Made by a program: the position numbers and the translations under genes. The notes under the pieces were generated by a model. It had not been told where the DNA came from, did not search any database, and saw only the letters and a program-made list of their open reading frames with translations. From the NCBI GenBank assembly GCA_036498565.1, contig DASYFG010000003.1, forward strand, positions 62,001 through 126,000: a stretch of 64,000 nt of DNA, written 5' to 3'. This document shows positions 8,423 to 16,762 of this stretch, piece after piece; position 1 is the first letter of the stretch, and each line of letters starts with the position of its first letter. The DNA is from DASYFG01 sp036498565 (GTDB lineage Bacteria; Bacillota; Bacilli; Lactobacillales; Lactobacillaceae).

Positions 8423-9487
8423 ATGCTTGATAAAACAGATTACCAAATTGGTTTGGAAGTTGAACACTTCCGTGTCACGGCAGCGGGGCAATTAAGTGAA
8501 TTGCCGCACCCGGTGACTTTGGACAAGAAATATTTCAAGTCTGATGCTTATGAAAGTCAGTTGGAGATTATTACGCCAATTTATCGCTCGGTTGATGAAG
8601 CGATGGCGAGCTTAGCTGATATGTTTGCGGAAGCCAAAGCGGCTTTACCCGCGGGAGAAATTTTGTGGCCATGGACGATGCCACCTGAGATTTCAGCGGA
8701 TCGCCATGAATTACATTATTCCGCGGAAACGCCCGAACGCCTTGAATACTATCTCGCTTTAGAGAAGAAATTTGGCAAAACCGGCTCGATTCCAATGGGC
8801 GCGCACATGAATGTGTCAGTGTCTGGTTTTACTGGTGAAGACTACGTTAATGTGGCGCGCGCGCTGTTGGCTTATCGTTGGTTGTTTACGTACTTAACTG
8901 GTGCTTCGCCAGTGGCTAATCCTGGTTACTGGGATCAAGCCAAGCCATTGCCAGCCCGTCCGGTGCGCTCTTTGCGCGGCAGTCGCGAGTTTGGTTACGG
9001 CTTTGCTTCGCATATGACGTCTGATTTTAGTAGCGTGGAAGCCTATGCCAAACACGTGGAAAACTTGATTGTGACCGGTGTTGCCGTGCAAGAAAGTGCG
9101 TATCGAGAAGTGGTGCGCTTGCGCCATCGTGACGGTTTGCAGGGACTTTTGCAAGGGGATGTCCATTATTTGGAATTGCGTTTGTTTGATTTGGATCCCG
9201 ATTCACCGGCCGGCATTGCCGAATGGCTAGTGAAATTCGTCTTTTTGTTCGTATTATTCGCCCAACAAACACAAGTTGATTACGACCAACAAAAAGCGAT
9301 GGTGCGGCATAACATTGTCGCGCTGGAAGTGCCGACGGTGGAAACTGTTTTTGCCAATGATGCGCAGAATTTATTAGCGGACATGGCTGCTTACTTTACC
9401 GATCCAGCTGACAAAGCCGTGATCGCGCAAGCCAAAGCCTTGATTGATGATCCAACGTTAACACCAGCAGCAAAAATGGTGCTATAA
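8423..9487 (+). CDS. Glutamate-cysteine ligase family protein (copy 2)
   Basis: 354-residue ATP-dependent carboxylate-amine ligase of the GCS type. Motifs match copy 1 at 352-1527: IGLEVEHFRV at 9-18, ESQLEIITP near 44-52, EILWPWTMPPEI at 79-90, GAHMNVS at 126-132 and YLELRLFDLDPDSP near 245. Short for a full GshA and without an ATP-grasp domain. It lies 19 nt after a gamma-glutamyl hydrolase gene and is followed by a strong terminator, so the two form an operon. Whether cysteine or another amine is the acceptor cannot be read from the sequence. The paralogs have diverged strongly, which argues for different substrates. Confidence 0.72.
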   Translation: MLDKTDYQIGLEVEHFRVTAAGQLSELPHPVTLDKKYFKSDAYESQLEIITPIYRSVDEAMASLADMFAEAKAALPAGEILWPWTMPPEISADRHELHYSAETPERLEYYLALEKKFGKTGSIPMGAHMNVSVSGFTGEDYVNVARALLAYRWLFTYLTGASPVANPGYWDQAKPLPARPVRSLRGSREFGYGFASHMTSDFSSVEAYAKHVENLIVTGVAVQESAYREVVRLRHRDGLQGLLQGDVHYLELRLFDLDPDSPAGIAEWLVKFVFLFVLFAQQTQVDYDQQKAMVRHNIVALEVPTVETVFANDAQNLLADMAAYFTDPADKAVIAQAKALIDDPTLTPAAKMVL

Positions 9488-9515
9488 AAAAACGACCGTT
9501 TAACGGTCGTTTTTT
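9486..9515. terminator. Bidirectional terminator
   Basis: Stem AAAACGACCGTT / AACGGTCGTTTT followed by T residues, between convergent genes. Confidence 0.85.
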
Positions 9516-9517
9516 GT

Positions 9518-10378
9518 TTAGAATTTAGCTTTATCGGCGTCCGTGTGATAACCGGACACGCCATCCAAAGCGTTCAAGGCGTCCAAATCTTCATCGGCCA
9601 ACGTAAAGTCAAACACGTCTGTGTTGGCTTTGATGTAGTCTTCGTGTGTTGATTTTGGCAAAGGCAAGAAGCCGTTGTCTAGGGACCAACGCAACAAAAT
9701 CTGTGTTTCAGACTTGCCGTATTTAGCAGCGATGTCAGCGACAACGTCGTTGCCCAACAAACGCCCGGTACCAAACGGTGAGTAAGCTTCGCTGATGATG
9801 TTGTGCGCTTGGTTGTAAGCAACCACTTCCGCTTGTGCGTCACTGGGGTTCAAGAAAATTTGGTTAACCATTGGCGCCACTTCTTGTGTCTTGGCCAATG
9901 CTTCCAAATGATGAACGACGAAGTTTGAAACACCGATTGCACGCGTCTTGCCGGCTTTGTAGGCTGCTTCCATGGCGCGCCAAGTGTCGGCGTTGGCGTC
10001 AATCCAAGCGTCATCGTCGTTTGCTTGGACAGCGGCGGGATTTGGCCAGTGGATAAGGTACAAATCCACGTAGTCCAAACCAAGTTTGCGCAAAGATTCA
10101 TCCAAAGCCGCCGTTGCTGCGTCAAATGAGTGCGCATCATTCCAAAGTTTTGTAGTCACGAAAAGTTCTTCGCGCGCGATACCAGAATCTGCAATCGCTT
10201 GTCCAACGGAAACTTCGTTGCCATAAATTGCTGCGGTGTCGATGTGGCGGTAGCCGGCTTCAAGCGCCCATTTGACGGCTTGGTAAGCAACATCGCCATC
10301 AGGTGATTGCCAAGTACCAAAGCCAATCACGGGGATTTTAACGCCATTTGATAAGGTATACGTATCTGTTAATGCCAT
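9518..10378 (-). CDS. Aldo/keto reductase, 2,5-diketogluconate reductase type
   Basis: 286-residue NADPH-dependent reductase. The sequence carries GYRHIDTAAIYGNE (catalytic Asp and Tyr) near 42-55, TTKLWN (Lys) near 75 and LIHWPNP (His) near 108, the standard AKR tetrad, and the C-terminal LPLPKSTHEDYIKAN that binds the cofactor phosphate. SD GGAG precedes the ATG at 10378. A TATAAT on this strand (10418-10423) is its likely -10. Single gene; physiological carbonyl substrate unknown. Confidence 0.87.
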   Translation of the reverse strand: MALTDTYTLSNGVKIPVIGFGTWQSPDGDVAYQAVKWALEAGYRHIDTAAIYGNEVSVGQAIADSGIAREELFVTTKLWNDAHSFDAATAALDESLRKLGLDYVDLYLIHWPNPAAVQANDDDAWIDANADTWRAMEAAYKAGKTRAIGVSNFVVHHLEALAKTQEVAPMVNQIFLNPSDAQAEVVAYNQAHNIISEAYSPFGTGRLLGNDVVADIAAKYGKSETQILLRWSLDNGFLPLPKSTHEDYIKANTDVFDFTLADEDLDALNALDGVSGYHTDADKAKF

Positions 10379-10433
10379 TTCTCTGCTCCTTTTCTTGCGT
10401 GAGAACGCTTACTTTTTATTATACGCCTTTGCG

Positions 10434-10610
10434 TCATTTATGCGCAAATAGTGCCCAGTACATCAGCGAGAATTGATTGGCAACAATTAACGCAAATAAC
10501 AGGTTTGTGAGGACATCTTGTTGAGACAAGCTGAGATGACCGCTCGTTAGCCACATGAGTAAAATAAGTAAAAAAGTCAAACCGAGTAAACCTAAACTTA
10601 GCTTTTTCAT
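10434..10610 (-). CDS. Small two-helix membrane protein
   Basis: A 58-residue reading frame with good start signals: SD GGAGG 8 nt before the ATG at 10610. It encodes MKKLSLGLLGL followed by a hydrophobic helix (about 6-22), a polar loop around SQQD and a second helix (about 35-54), ending AHK. Not recognised. It is divergent from the HTH-membrane regulator gene at 10662, a layout common for small membrane proteins and their regulators. Supported by hydrophobicity, SD and lack of another feature in this gap. Confidence 0.6.
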   Translation of the reverse strand: MKKLSLGLLGLTFLLILLMWLTSGHLSLSQQDVLTNLLFALIVANQFSLMYWALFAHK

Positions 10611-10661
10611 ACGAAAACCTCCAGAAATTTGTTAAAATAGGCAGTAATATGAGGTGAATGA

Positions 10662-11132
10662 ATGTTAGATGCAGCAGCGTTAAAACAAGCGCGACTCAAA
10701 GCCGGCTTGTCACAAGGAGAAGCGGCGGAAAAACTAGGCGTTTCACGCCAAGCGATGTCGCGGTGGGAAAATGGCCATGGCTATCCAGAACCAGACAATT
10801 TAGTTGAAATCGGCAAATTATATGCCATTCCCTTAGAATTGCTTTTTGGTTCAAAAGTGCAAGGATTGCCTGTGGAAAAGCCGGCGGATAACAGCATGTT
10901 TTTGCTGGTGTTATCCGCAATTGCAGCCATTGTGCCGTTTTTAGGCTTTGGACTATCCTATGTGATTTATAAGAAAAACAAAGCGACGAATGAATGGTAT
11001 AAAGTGATTAACCTAGTTGTTTTGGTGGTGTTGGTGTTTAATATTTTTAGTGCGTGGAATGTGATTTCGACGATGATGCCCGGCGAAACACATGTTGTGA
11101 AATTAGACCAATCAGATGCTAGTTCACGCTAG
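10662..11132 (+). CDS. XRE-family helix-turn-helix regulator with membrane anchor
   Basis: 156 residues. Residues 5-59 form an HTH_3 domain with LSQGEAAEKLGVSRQAMSRW as turn and recognition helix. Two hydrophobic segments follow (about 80-103 and 115-135). The C-terminal tail is polar. Such membrane-tethered XRE proteins are common in Firmicutes next to small membrane genes. SD GAGGTG lies 5 nt before the ATG. Its 3' end overlaps the convergent secreted-protein gene by 14 bp. Target unknown; the divergent small gene at 10434 is a candidate. Confidence 0.8.
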   Translation: MLDAAALKQARLKAGLSQGEAAEKLGVSRQAMSRWENGHGYPEPDNLVEIGKLYAIPLELLFGSKVQGLPVEKPADNSMFLLVLSAIAAIVPFLGFGLSYVIYKKNKATNEWYKVINLVVLVVLVFNIFSAWNVISTMMPGETHVVKLDQSDASSR

Positions 11133-11448
11133 TGACGAGTTTGCCGTTGGATAATTTGATGTGAAGCGTGGCGTTTGTGGTGAGTGGTCCGATGTAACGT
11201 GTGATAATAATGCGAGCTGACGTGTTAGAATCAAGCAGCGTTTTGGTGCTGTATTTGCCAAAAGCAACGCTTACTTTTAAACCACTAATACTGGTGATTT
11301 TATTATTGTTCACCGCTACTTTATACGAAGCGTTCCACGAAAGCGGTTGTGATTGGGTGATGTTGTAAGTCGCCGCCGAAATAGGCGTGACGAACAAACT
11401 AAGCGCGATAACGATTGTGGCGACGAGCCGAGTGATTTTTGATTGCAT
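11119..11448 (-). CDS. Small secreted protein of unknown function
   Basis: 109-residue precursor. The start at 11448 is chosen for its SD GGAGGAAA; a longer frame upstream has no SD. The N-terminus is a clear signal peptide: basic MQSKITR, hydrophobic core LVATIVIALSLFV, cleavage probably after ISA. The mature part of about 80 residues is beta-rich with many Thr, Ser and Lys and no cysteine. Not recognised. It overlaps the convergent regulator gene by 14 bp. Confidence 0.65.
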   Translation of the reverse strand: MQSKITRLVATIVIALSLFVTPISAATYNITQSQPLSWNASYKVAVNNNKITSISGLKVSVAFGKYSTKTLLDSNTSARIIITRYIGPLTTNATLHIKLSNGKLVTSVN

Positions 11449-11703
11449 GATGATTTCCTCCATATTCTCAGGATAGAAATTTTTCATGCTTTATATAAGT
11501 AATGCGTGCGTGACATGACGTCAAAATGGCATTACATCAGGGATGTAATGCGGTTGTTACGCGATGTAAGGTGGCCATTGCTTATGTTCGGCGCGCTAAG
11601 GCGGTATATTAATCATGTCAATAAATGTTGACGACGCTTCGGGGGAAGTGCGGTTTTACGCAAGTGGGCAGAGTTGATCTGCTCACGTACATAAATAAGT
11701 ATT
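11449..11703. other. Gene-free region with hairpins
   Basis: Holds a perfect inverted repeat GCATTACATC-AGG-GATGTAATGC (11529-11551), just upstream of the secreted-protein promoter region, and a 9-bp hairpin around GTGGGCAGA / TCTGCTCAC near 11664-11690, followed by the terminator at 11704. A small plus-strand RNA ending at that terminator is possible (TATATT near 11603). No protein-coding frame is supported. Confidence 0.4.
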
Positions 11704-11731
11704 AAAAAAGCACCCAAACGGGTGCTTTTTT
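11704..11731. terminator. Terminator of the cystathionine lyase operon
   Basis: Stem AAAAAAGCACCC / GGGTGCTTTTTT with loop AAAC; works on both strands. Confidence 0.85.
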
Positions 11732-12869
11732 AAATCAAATCCAAAGCTTGCGTCATATCGGCTAGCAAATCTTCGCTTTCTTCGACGCCGACTGAGATGC
11801 GGATTAACTCATCGGCAATGCCATTGGCGCGGCGGATGTCGGCTGGAATTGAAGCGTGGGTCATGACGGCCGGCACTTCAATCAAACTTTCCACACCGCC
11901 CAAACTTTCGGCCAAGGTGAAAATTTCGAGACTTTCGACAAACTTTTTCACATCGCTGGCTGCGACCAATTCGATGGACACCATGCCACCAAATCCGCGC
12001 ATTTGTTTGGCAGCGACACTATGTCCGACATCACTTGCCAAACCGGGATAGTAGACTTTGGCGATTTTTGGATGTGCCGCCAAAAAATCGGCTAGCGTTT
12101 GCGCATTGGCGTTGTGCGCTTTCATGCGCAACGCCAACGTTTTGATGCTACGCAATAACAAATAACTGTCGTGCGGTTGCTGAACTGCGCCAATTGACAT
12201 TTGCAAATGCTTTTGTTGCGCGGCTAAATCAGCGTCTTTGACCACAACAAAACCACTCAACACATCCGAATGCCCACCCAAATATTTGGTGCCGGAATGA
12301 ATCACAATATCAGCGCCCAAATCAAGCGGCGTTTGGTTGTACGGACTTGCAAACGTGTTATCCACCGCCAACAAAACATCATGTTGGTGCGCCAAATCCG
12401 CTAGTGTGGCGATATCAGCGATTTTTAACGAAGGATTGGTTGGCGTTTCAAGCAAAATCAAGCGCGTGGCAGGCGTAATAGCAGCAGCAACCGCCGTCAA
12501 ATCTGCCATATCAACTTGTGAAAAAGTAATCCCCAAGCGACCTAAAATGCTATTCACCAAACGAAAAGTCCCGCCGTAAACATCATCGCCCAGCAAAATA
12601 TGATCGCCAGCCGACAACATTGACAAAGCGTTATGAATAGCAGCCATGCCTGAGGCAAATGCAAAACCAGCCGTGCCGTGCTCCAATTCGGCAATTAAAC
12701 GTTCGAGTGCGGCCCGGGTCGGATTTTCACCGCGCGTGTATTCCCAGAGCGTATCACCGCCTAATTCGGCTTGTTTGTAAGTAGTGGTTTGGTAAATTGG
12801 CGTGTTAACTGCGCCGGTGAGCGGGTCGGTTTGTTGACCGCCGTGAATGACTTGCGTTGCGAAATGCAT
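11730..12869 (-). CDS. Cystathionine gamma/beta-lyase or gamma-synthase (Cys/Met PLP enzyme)
   Basis: 379-residue PLP enzyme of the Cys/Met metabolism family. The Schiff-base lysine is in SGTKYLGGHSD (Lys about 195); PLP-phosphate contacts lie in YTRGENPTR (44-52) and ASGMAA (72-77), and the substrate carboxylate motif is SLGGVESL near 323. It is the last gene of an operon with an amino acid binding protein and permease, 12 nt after the permease stop. This points to import and breakdown or conversion of cystine, cystathionine or a related sulfur amino acid. Lyase or synthase activity cannot be told apart by sequence alone. Confidence 0.85.
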   Translation of the reverse strand: MHFATQVIHGGQQTDPLTGAVNTPIYQTTTYKQAELGGDTLWEYTRGENPTRAALERLIAELEHGTAGFAFASGMAAIHNALSMLSAGDHILLGDDVYGGTFRLVNSILGRLGITFSQVDMADLTAVAAAITPATRLILLETPTNPSLKIADIATLADLAHQHDVLLAVDNTFASPYNQTPLDLGADIVIHSGTKYLGGHSDVLSGFVVVKDADLAAQQKHLQMSIGAVQQPHDSYLLLRSIKTLALRMKAHNANAQTLADFLAAHPKIAKVYYPGLASDVGHSVAAKQMRGFGGMVSIELVAASDVKKFVESLEIFTLAESLGGVESLIEVPAVMTHASIPADIRRANGIADELIRISVGVEESEDLLADMTQALDLI

Positions 12870-12881
12870 AATTTTAATCCT

Positions 12882-13580
12882 TTATTCTGCGTAAGCGGCG
12901 AGGCGCTTTTCGAGTAATGTTTGGCCGTATGACAACACGGTGGTAATTACTGCATAGACGAAGGCGACGAGTAAATATAAGGTGAGCACTTGATAGGTTT
13001 TAGCGGCAATTTGTTGACTGAGGTAAAACGTTTCAACAATCGTAATGACACTGGCTAAGGACGTGTCTTTGACCAAAGCGATGAACGAATTACTCAAAGG
13101 CGGCACAGAGATCCGCGCGGCTTGTGGCAAAATCACAAACCGATACGCTTGCCAACGATTCAAACCAACTGACAAAGCCGCTTCCATTTGCCCTTTTGGG
13201 ACCGCCATAATGGCACCGCGAATCGATTCAGACGCGTAAGCGCCGGTGTTTAATGAAAAAACGGCGATGGCACTGACCCAAGCATTGGCCAAAAAATCAA
13301 TGCCGGCGCTGGGTAAACCATAAAAAACCACGAACAGTTGCACAATCATAGGCGTTGAGCGAAAAAGCCAGACGTAAAAACCAGCGATCGCTTTGGCAAT
13401 GCGAATAATCACGCGATCAACGCGGCTTTTTGGTAAATCCATCAAACGCAAAAGCGCTACGCCAGTCGCGACCAGCAGCGCCAATACAAATGAAATTAGC
13501 GTTAAGGGGATAGTATATTGAAACGCCGCAAGAAAAAGTTGCGGTAAATAATCACGTGCGGCTTGTAAAAAGTCAGTCAT
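12882..13580 (-). CDS. Amino acid ABC transporter permease (cystine/polar amino acid type)
   Basis: 232-residue HisM/GlnP-type permease. It has about five membrane helices and the EAA-like loop ALSVGLNRWQAYRFVILPQA near 150-170 that contacts the ATPase. RSTPMIVQLFVVFYGLP is typical of polar amino acid permeases. The start at 13580 follows AAGGAG by 7 nt. It lies 41 nt after the binding-protein stop. No ATPase gene is in the operon, so it must borrow one encoded elsewhere. The neighbouring PLP lyase and the leader with a Cys-Met pair suggest a sulfur amino acid substrate. Confidence 0.85.
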   Translation of the reverse strand: MTDFLQAARDYLPQLFLAAFQYTIPLTLISFVLALLVATGVALLRLMDLPKSRVDRVIIRIAKAIAGFYVWLFRSTPMIVQLFVVFYGLPSAGIDFLANAWVSAIAVFSLNTGAYASESIRGAIMAVPKGQMEAALSVGLNRWQAYRFVILPQAARISVPPLSNSFIALVKDTSLASVITIVETFYLSQQIAAKTYQVLTLYLLVAFVYAVITTVLSYGQTLLEKRLAAYAE

Positions 13581-13621
13581 AGCAAGCTCCTTATGTATGC
13601 CAGCGGGTGGCTGGCGCAAGT

Positions 13622-14407
13622 TTATTTTTCAGTCAAATCCGCGTCAAAATACTTTTCGGAAAGCTTTTTGAGTGTGCCGTCTTGCTTGAGTGCTTTGATG
13701 GCGGTGTTGATTTGCTTTTGTAAATCCGTTGATTTTTTGTTCAAAATCGGTGCGGCTGGTTCAGCGGGCACTTCTTTGCTTAAATCAACCGCCACGGTTT
13801 TGGTGTCGTGATTTTCCTTTTTCCAAACGTTGTAAGCACCCAAATCATTAAGTGTGCCGTCAGCGCGGTTGCTCGTAATCAAATTCAAAGCTTCCACAAA
13901 TCCCGGTGCTGCAACGATTTTTGCGCCGTTGTCTTGGGCAATTTGGCCGTAGTTAGAAGTCGTTGTTTGGGCGAATTTTTTGCCTTTGATGTCGGCGATA
14001 CCGGTCAAATTTTTATCATCGGCTTTTTTAATCAAAACGGTTTTTGAGTATACATAAGTTGTGCTAAACAAGTAGGCCTTTTGGCGCTCTGGAGTGATGC
14101 CGACGTTGTTGAAGACGACATCATAACGATTTGAATTCAAACCGGCTATCAGGGAATCCCACTTTGTTTGCACGAATTTTGGTTTCAAATCTAATTTTTT
14201 GGCGACCGCTGTGGCGACATCGACGTCGTATCCGGTGAGTTTGTCGCCGTCACGATAAGAAAATGGCGCATAGGTGCCTTCAAGGCCGATGGTGAGCGTG
14301 CCTTGTTTGAGCGTGTCGGTTTTAGCGCCTTGCGTGACGTGATAAGTAATGCCGCCAGCAACGGCCAAAACAACAACGCCGGCGGCGACTTTGGTGATGG
14401 TACTCAT
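13622..14407 (-). CDS. Amino acid ABC transporter substrate-binding protein without lipobox
   Basis: 261-residue family 3 solute-binding protein. After the N-terminal hydrophobic helix (about 5-22) come LTIGLEGTYAPFSYRDGDKL and GYDVDVATAVAKKL, the classic start of this fold, and later FNNVGITPERQK. There is no cysteine near the end of the N-terminal helix, so it is not a lipoprotein; it may be held by an uncleaved signal anchor. The start at 14407 has SD GAGGAGG. It is the first gene of the uptake operon, directly behind the attenuator. Two other binding proteins in this window also lack a lipobox. Confidence 0.85.
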   Translation of the reverse strand: MSTITKVAAGVVVLAVAGGITYHVTQGAKTDTLKQGTLTIGLEGTYAPFSYRDGDKLTGYDVDVATAVAKKLDLKPKFVQTKWDSLIAGLNSNRYDVVFNNVGITPERQKAYLFSTTYVYSKTVLIKKADDKNLTGIADIKGKKFAQTTTSNYGQIAQDNGAKIVAAPGFVEALNLITSNRADGTLNDLGAYNVWKKENHDTKTVAVDLSKEVPAEPAAPILNKKSTDLQKQINTAIKALKQDGTLKKLSEKYFDADLTEK

Positions 14408-14607
14408 AATGTGTTCCTCCTCAGGTAACAAAAAAACGAGCAATCCACAGGATTACTCGTCGTCTAATTGGTGCTTAAATTTTGTCGTGTTTTTGCATCA
14501 CGTCAAAAATCCGGCGTCCAATTAGACGACCGGCGCATGCAGTATGCAGTTGCGAATGTTGTGCGTGACATGAAAAAATTCCTCTTACAAAAACTGTTTT
14601 AAGTCTA
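14408..14607 (-). promoter_or_regulatory. Leader with peptide ORF and terminator: probable attenuator of the sulfur amino acid uptake operon
   Basis: On the minus strand a promoter (14602-14630) is followed by an SD, a 22-codon ORF (14571-14503), and a perfect 10-bp stem CGAGTAATCC / GGATTGCTCG (one G-T pair) with T7, only about 15 nt before the SD of the binding-protein gene. Thirteen bases within the ORF (GTCGTCTAATTGG) are perfectly complementary to bases just before the terminator (CCAATTAGACGAC). Ribosome position on the leader would decide whether this helix forms. The exact antiterminator is not clear, since the helix overlaps the terminator stem by only 1-2 nt. Confidence 0.7.
14503..14571 (-). 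CDS. Putative 22-residue leader peptide
   Basis: Short ORF with a good SD (AAGAGG, 9 nt before ATG) in the untranslated leader of the amino acid uptake operon. The peptide is MSRTTFATAYCMRRSSNWTP followed by Asp-Phe and a UGA stop. Adjacent UGC (Cys) and AUG (Met) codons at positions 11-12 stand just upstream of the pairing segment (codons 14-19), as expected if stalling on Cys or Met controls folding. Control by cysteine or methionine is inferred from these codons and the downstream genes. Confidence 0.55.
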   Translation of the reverse strand: MSRTTFATAYCMRRSSNWTPDF

Positions 14608-14630
14608 ACCGCTTTTGAAATACTTGTCAA
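14602..14630 (-). promoter_or_regulatory. Promoter of the sulfur amino acid uptake operon
   Basis: On the minus strand TTGACA (14630-14625), 17 bp, TAGACT (14607-14602). Confidence 0.75.
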
Positions 14631-14649
14631 ATTAAAAATAAAAAAACGC

Positions 14650-14678
14650 TTGCATTCATCAAATAATGGTGCTAAACT
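14650..14678 (+). promoter_or_regulatory. Promoter of the OppA-like gene
   Basis: TTGCAT (14650-14655), 17 bp, TAAACT (14673-14678), about 50 nt before the ATG at 14728. Confidence 0.65.
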
Positions 14679-14727
14679 CACTTTAAATTAAAATTAAATG
14701 TGAACAAAGTGAAAAGAGGAAAAAATT

Positions 14728-16365
14728 ATGGCAAAAAAGAAAACGTGGCCAATTTATGCAACGGCGGCGGTGGCTGTCGCAGCAGTTGCGTATGGCACGC
14801 ACGCCGCTGGTTTGTGGGGGAAAAGTGCAGCTGATGACGTTTTGAAAATTGCTATGGCAACGCCGTTGACGGGTCTAGACACGGCGGTCATTACTGACGG
14901 ACCAGCTATTAACATTGCCGGTAACACGCAAGAAGGTTTGTTGCGCAACGATGATAAAGGTGAGCCACAGTTGGCTTTGGCTAAGTCAATTGACAGTTCA
15001 GCGGACGGTAAAACTTGGACAATTAAGTTGCGCGATGGTTTGAAATGGTCCGACGGATCAGCGCTGACTGCCAAAGACTTTGTCTACACTTGGCAACGTG
15101 TCAACGATCCAAAAACGGCCTCTGAATATGCCTACATTTTCTCAGGAATCAAAAACGCTGATGCTATTCAAGCCGGCAAAGCCGCTCCAGACACATTGGG
15201 TGTCAAGGCAACGGATGACACCACGTTGGTGGTAACGCTAGAAAAGCCTTTGCCACAATTCAAAAACTTGCTTACTTTCCCAACTTTTTACCCTGAACAA
15301 CAAAAGTTCGTCGAAAGTAAGGGCAAGTCATACGCCAGTTCGTCAGCCAACCAACTTTATAGCGGACCGTACAAACTGGAAGGCTGGAACGGTTCCAACA
15401 ACAAGTTCAAGTTGGTGAAAAATGACAACTACTGGGATGCCAAACACGTCAAGTCAAAAGAAATTGACGTGCAAGTTGTCCAAAAAGCCGAAACAGCCGT
15501 CCAACTTTATAAGCAAGGTAAGTTGGATTACACCATTTTGGACACGCCTGATTTGGTCGCCGCTAATTCAAGCGAAAAGGGCTACCAATTGGTGCCACAA
15601 GCGACAACTGTCTTTAACTATTTGAACACGAAAAACAAAGCATTGGCGAACACCAACATTCGTAAGGCATTGCAATTGGCAACCAACCGCACGGAGTTGA
15701 ACAAGCAAGTGCTAAACGGTCTCTCAACGCCGGCCACTTCCTTTACACCAAAGGGCTTGTATACAGCTGCTGATGGCAAAGATTTTGCTACCTATGCTAA
15801 GCAAGATTACACTTACAACAAGAGTGAAGCCAAGAAGTACTGGGAAGCTGGTTTGAAAGAATTGGGTGTTTCTAGTGTGAGCTTGACGTTGGAATCAGAC
15901 ACAGACCGTGTGGCCAATGCGAAAGCTGTTTCAGATTATTTGCAAAGTGCATGGCAATCAAGTTTGCCTGGTTTGACAATCAAGCAAAAGAACGTGCCAT
16001 TTAAGCAACGTTTGCAAGATGGTGCTAACGGCAACTTTGACATCATGTTGACGCAATGGGGAGCGGATTACGCCGAACCTTCAACTTATTTGAATATGCT
16101 GGTGACAAAGGGTACCAACAACTGGGGTAACTACTCAAGTGCTGCGTACGATTCTGCTTTGAACAAGGCCACGGGCGATGATGCCATTGACGCTACCAAG
16201 CGTGACGCGGATTACAAAGACATTGAAAACGATATCTTCAAGAATGCCGCAATCAATCCTTTGTACTTCCAAGCACAACCTGAATTGTTGCGTCCAAACG
16301 TCTCAGGCGTGGTTGAAAACACCGCCGGCGTTGGTTTGGATTTGAAAACTGCTTATCGTAAGTAA
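14728..16365 (+). CDS. Oligopeptide-binding protein OppA-like, without lipobox
   Basis: 545-residue family 5 solute-binding protein for peptide ABC import. Typical segments are LSGLDTAV-like LTGLDTAVITD near 48-58, WTIKLRDGLKWSDGSALTAK near 95-115 with the family's AxDFVYTWQR, and YSGPYKLEGW near 210. The N-terminus is a single hydrophobic helix after MAKKKTW with no cysteine, so it is not a standard lipoprotein. SD AGAGG precedes the ATG. It is monocistronic, with its own promoter and terminator and no permease or ATPase genes nearby, so it must feed a transporter encoded elsewhere. Its place in the sulfur island suggests a role in supplying Met or Cys peptides. Confidence 0.88.
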   Translation: MAKKKTWPIYATAAVAVAAVAYGTHAAGLWGKSAADDVLKIAMATPLTGLDTAVITDGPAINIAGNTQEGLLRNDDKGEPQLALAKSIDSSADGKTWTIKLRDGLKWSDGSALTAKDFVYTWQRVNDPKTASEYAYIFSGIKNADAIQAGKAAPDTLGVKATDDTTLVVTLEKPLPQFKNLLTFPTFYPEQQKFVESKGKSYASSSANQLYSGPYKLEGWNGSNNKFKLVKNDNYWDAKHVKSKEIDVQVVQKAETAVQLYKQGKLDYTILDTPDLVAANSSEKGYQLVPQATTVFNYLNTKNKALANTNIRKALQLATNRTELNKQVLNGLSTPATSFTPKGLYTAADGKDFATYAKQDYTYNKSEAKKYWEAGLKELGVSSVSLTLESDTDRVANAKAVSDYLQSAWQSSLPGLTIKQKNVPFKQRLQDGANGNFDIMLTQWGADYAEPSTYLNMLVTKGTNNWGNYSSAAYDSALNKATGDDAIDATKRDADYKDIENDIFKNAAINPLYFQAQPELLRPNVSGVVENTAGVGLDLKTAYRK

Positions 16366-16372
16366 TGACTGA

Positions 16373-16401
16373 AAAATACTAGTTTCGACTAGTATTTTTT
16401 T
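16373..16401 (+). terminator. Terminator of the OppA-like gene
   Basis: Stem AAAATACTAG / CTAGTATTTT followed by T residues. Confidence 0.85.
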
Positions 16402-16429
16402 ATTTGATGAAAAAATATTCATTTAAGGG

Positions 16430-16458
16430 TTGACATTCTCATTTTGTAAGTGTAAATT
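16430..16458 (+). promoter_or_regulatory. Promoter of the Met T-box operon
   Basis: TTGACA (16430-16435), 17 bp, TAAATT (16453-16458), directly upstream of the T-box leader. Confidence 0.75.
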
Positions 16459-16469
16459 GTAATCATACA

Positions 16470-16737
16470 TTGACGTTGAAACGATGAGTACGACGTAAGA
16501 ACAAGCCTAGAGAGCTGATGGGTGGTGGAAATCAGCGTTGTTCCCGTTGGAAAATGGTCGTGGAGTCGCTTGGTGCTGTGAGCGTTGGTAAATGGCATCC
16601 GGGTGCGCCCGTTATTGCGCTACGGTATCCCTTTTTGGCGTACCTAGTGAGCGGATTTTGGTGACAAAATTCGGTATTCGGGTGGTAACACGACAAGTCG
16701 TCCCGCAATCTCTATTTTGAGATTGCGGGATTTTTTA
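16470..16737 (+). promoter_or_regulatory. T-box riboswitch, methionine specifier
   Basis: Leader that senses uncharged tRNA. Stem I has AGTA opposite GAAA (loop E), the AGAGAGCTGATGGGTGGT apical elements, and a specifier ATG at 16554-16556 (Met) next to a 4-bp ACGA/TCGT stem. The T-box core GGGTGGTAACACGA starts at 16680; its TGGT bulge fits a tRNA with discriminator A, as in tRNA-Met. The terminator stem is CCCGCAATCTC / GAGATTGCGGG (16702-16729) with a T run. When methionyl-tRNA is scarce, transcription continues into the sulfur genes at 16763 onwards. Confidence 0.9.
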
Positions 16738-16762
16738 TTTTCTCATTTTTAGGAGTTTTAGG

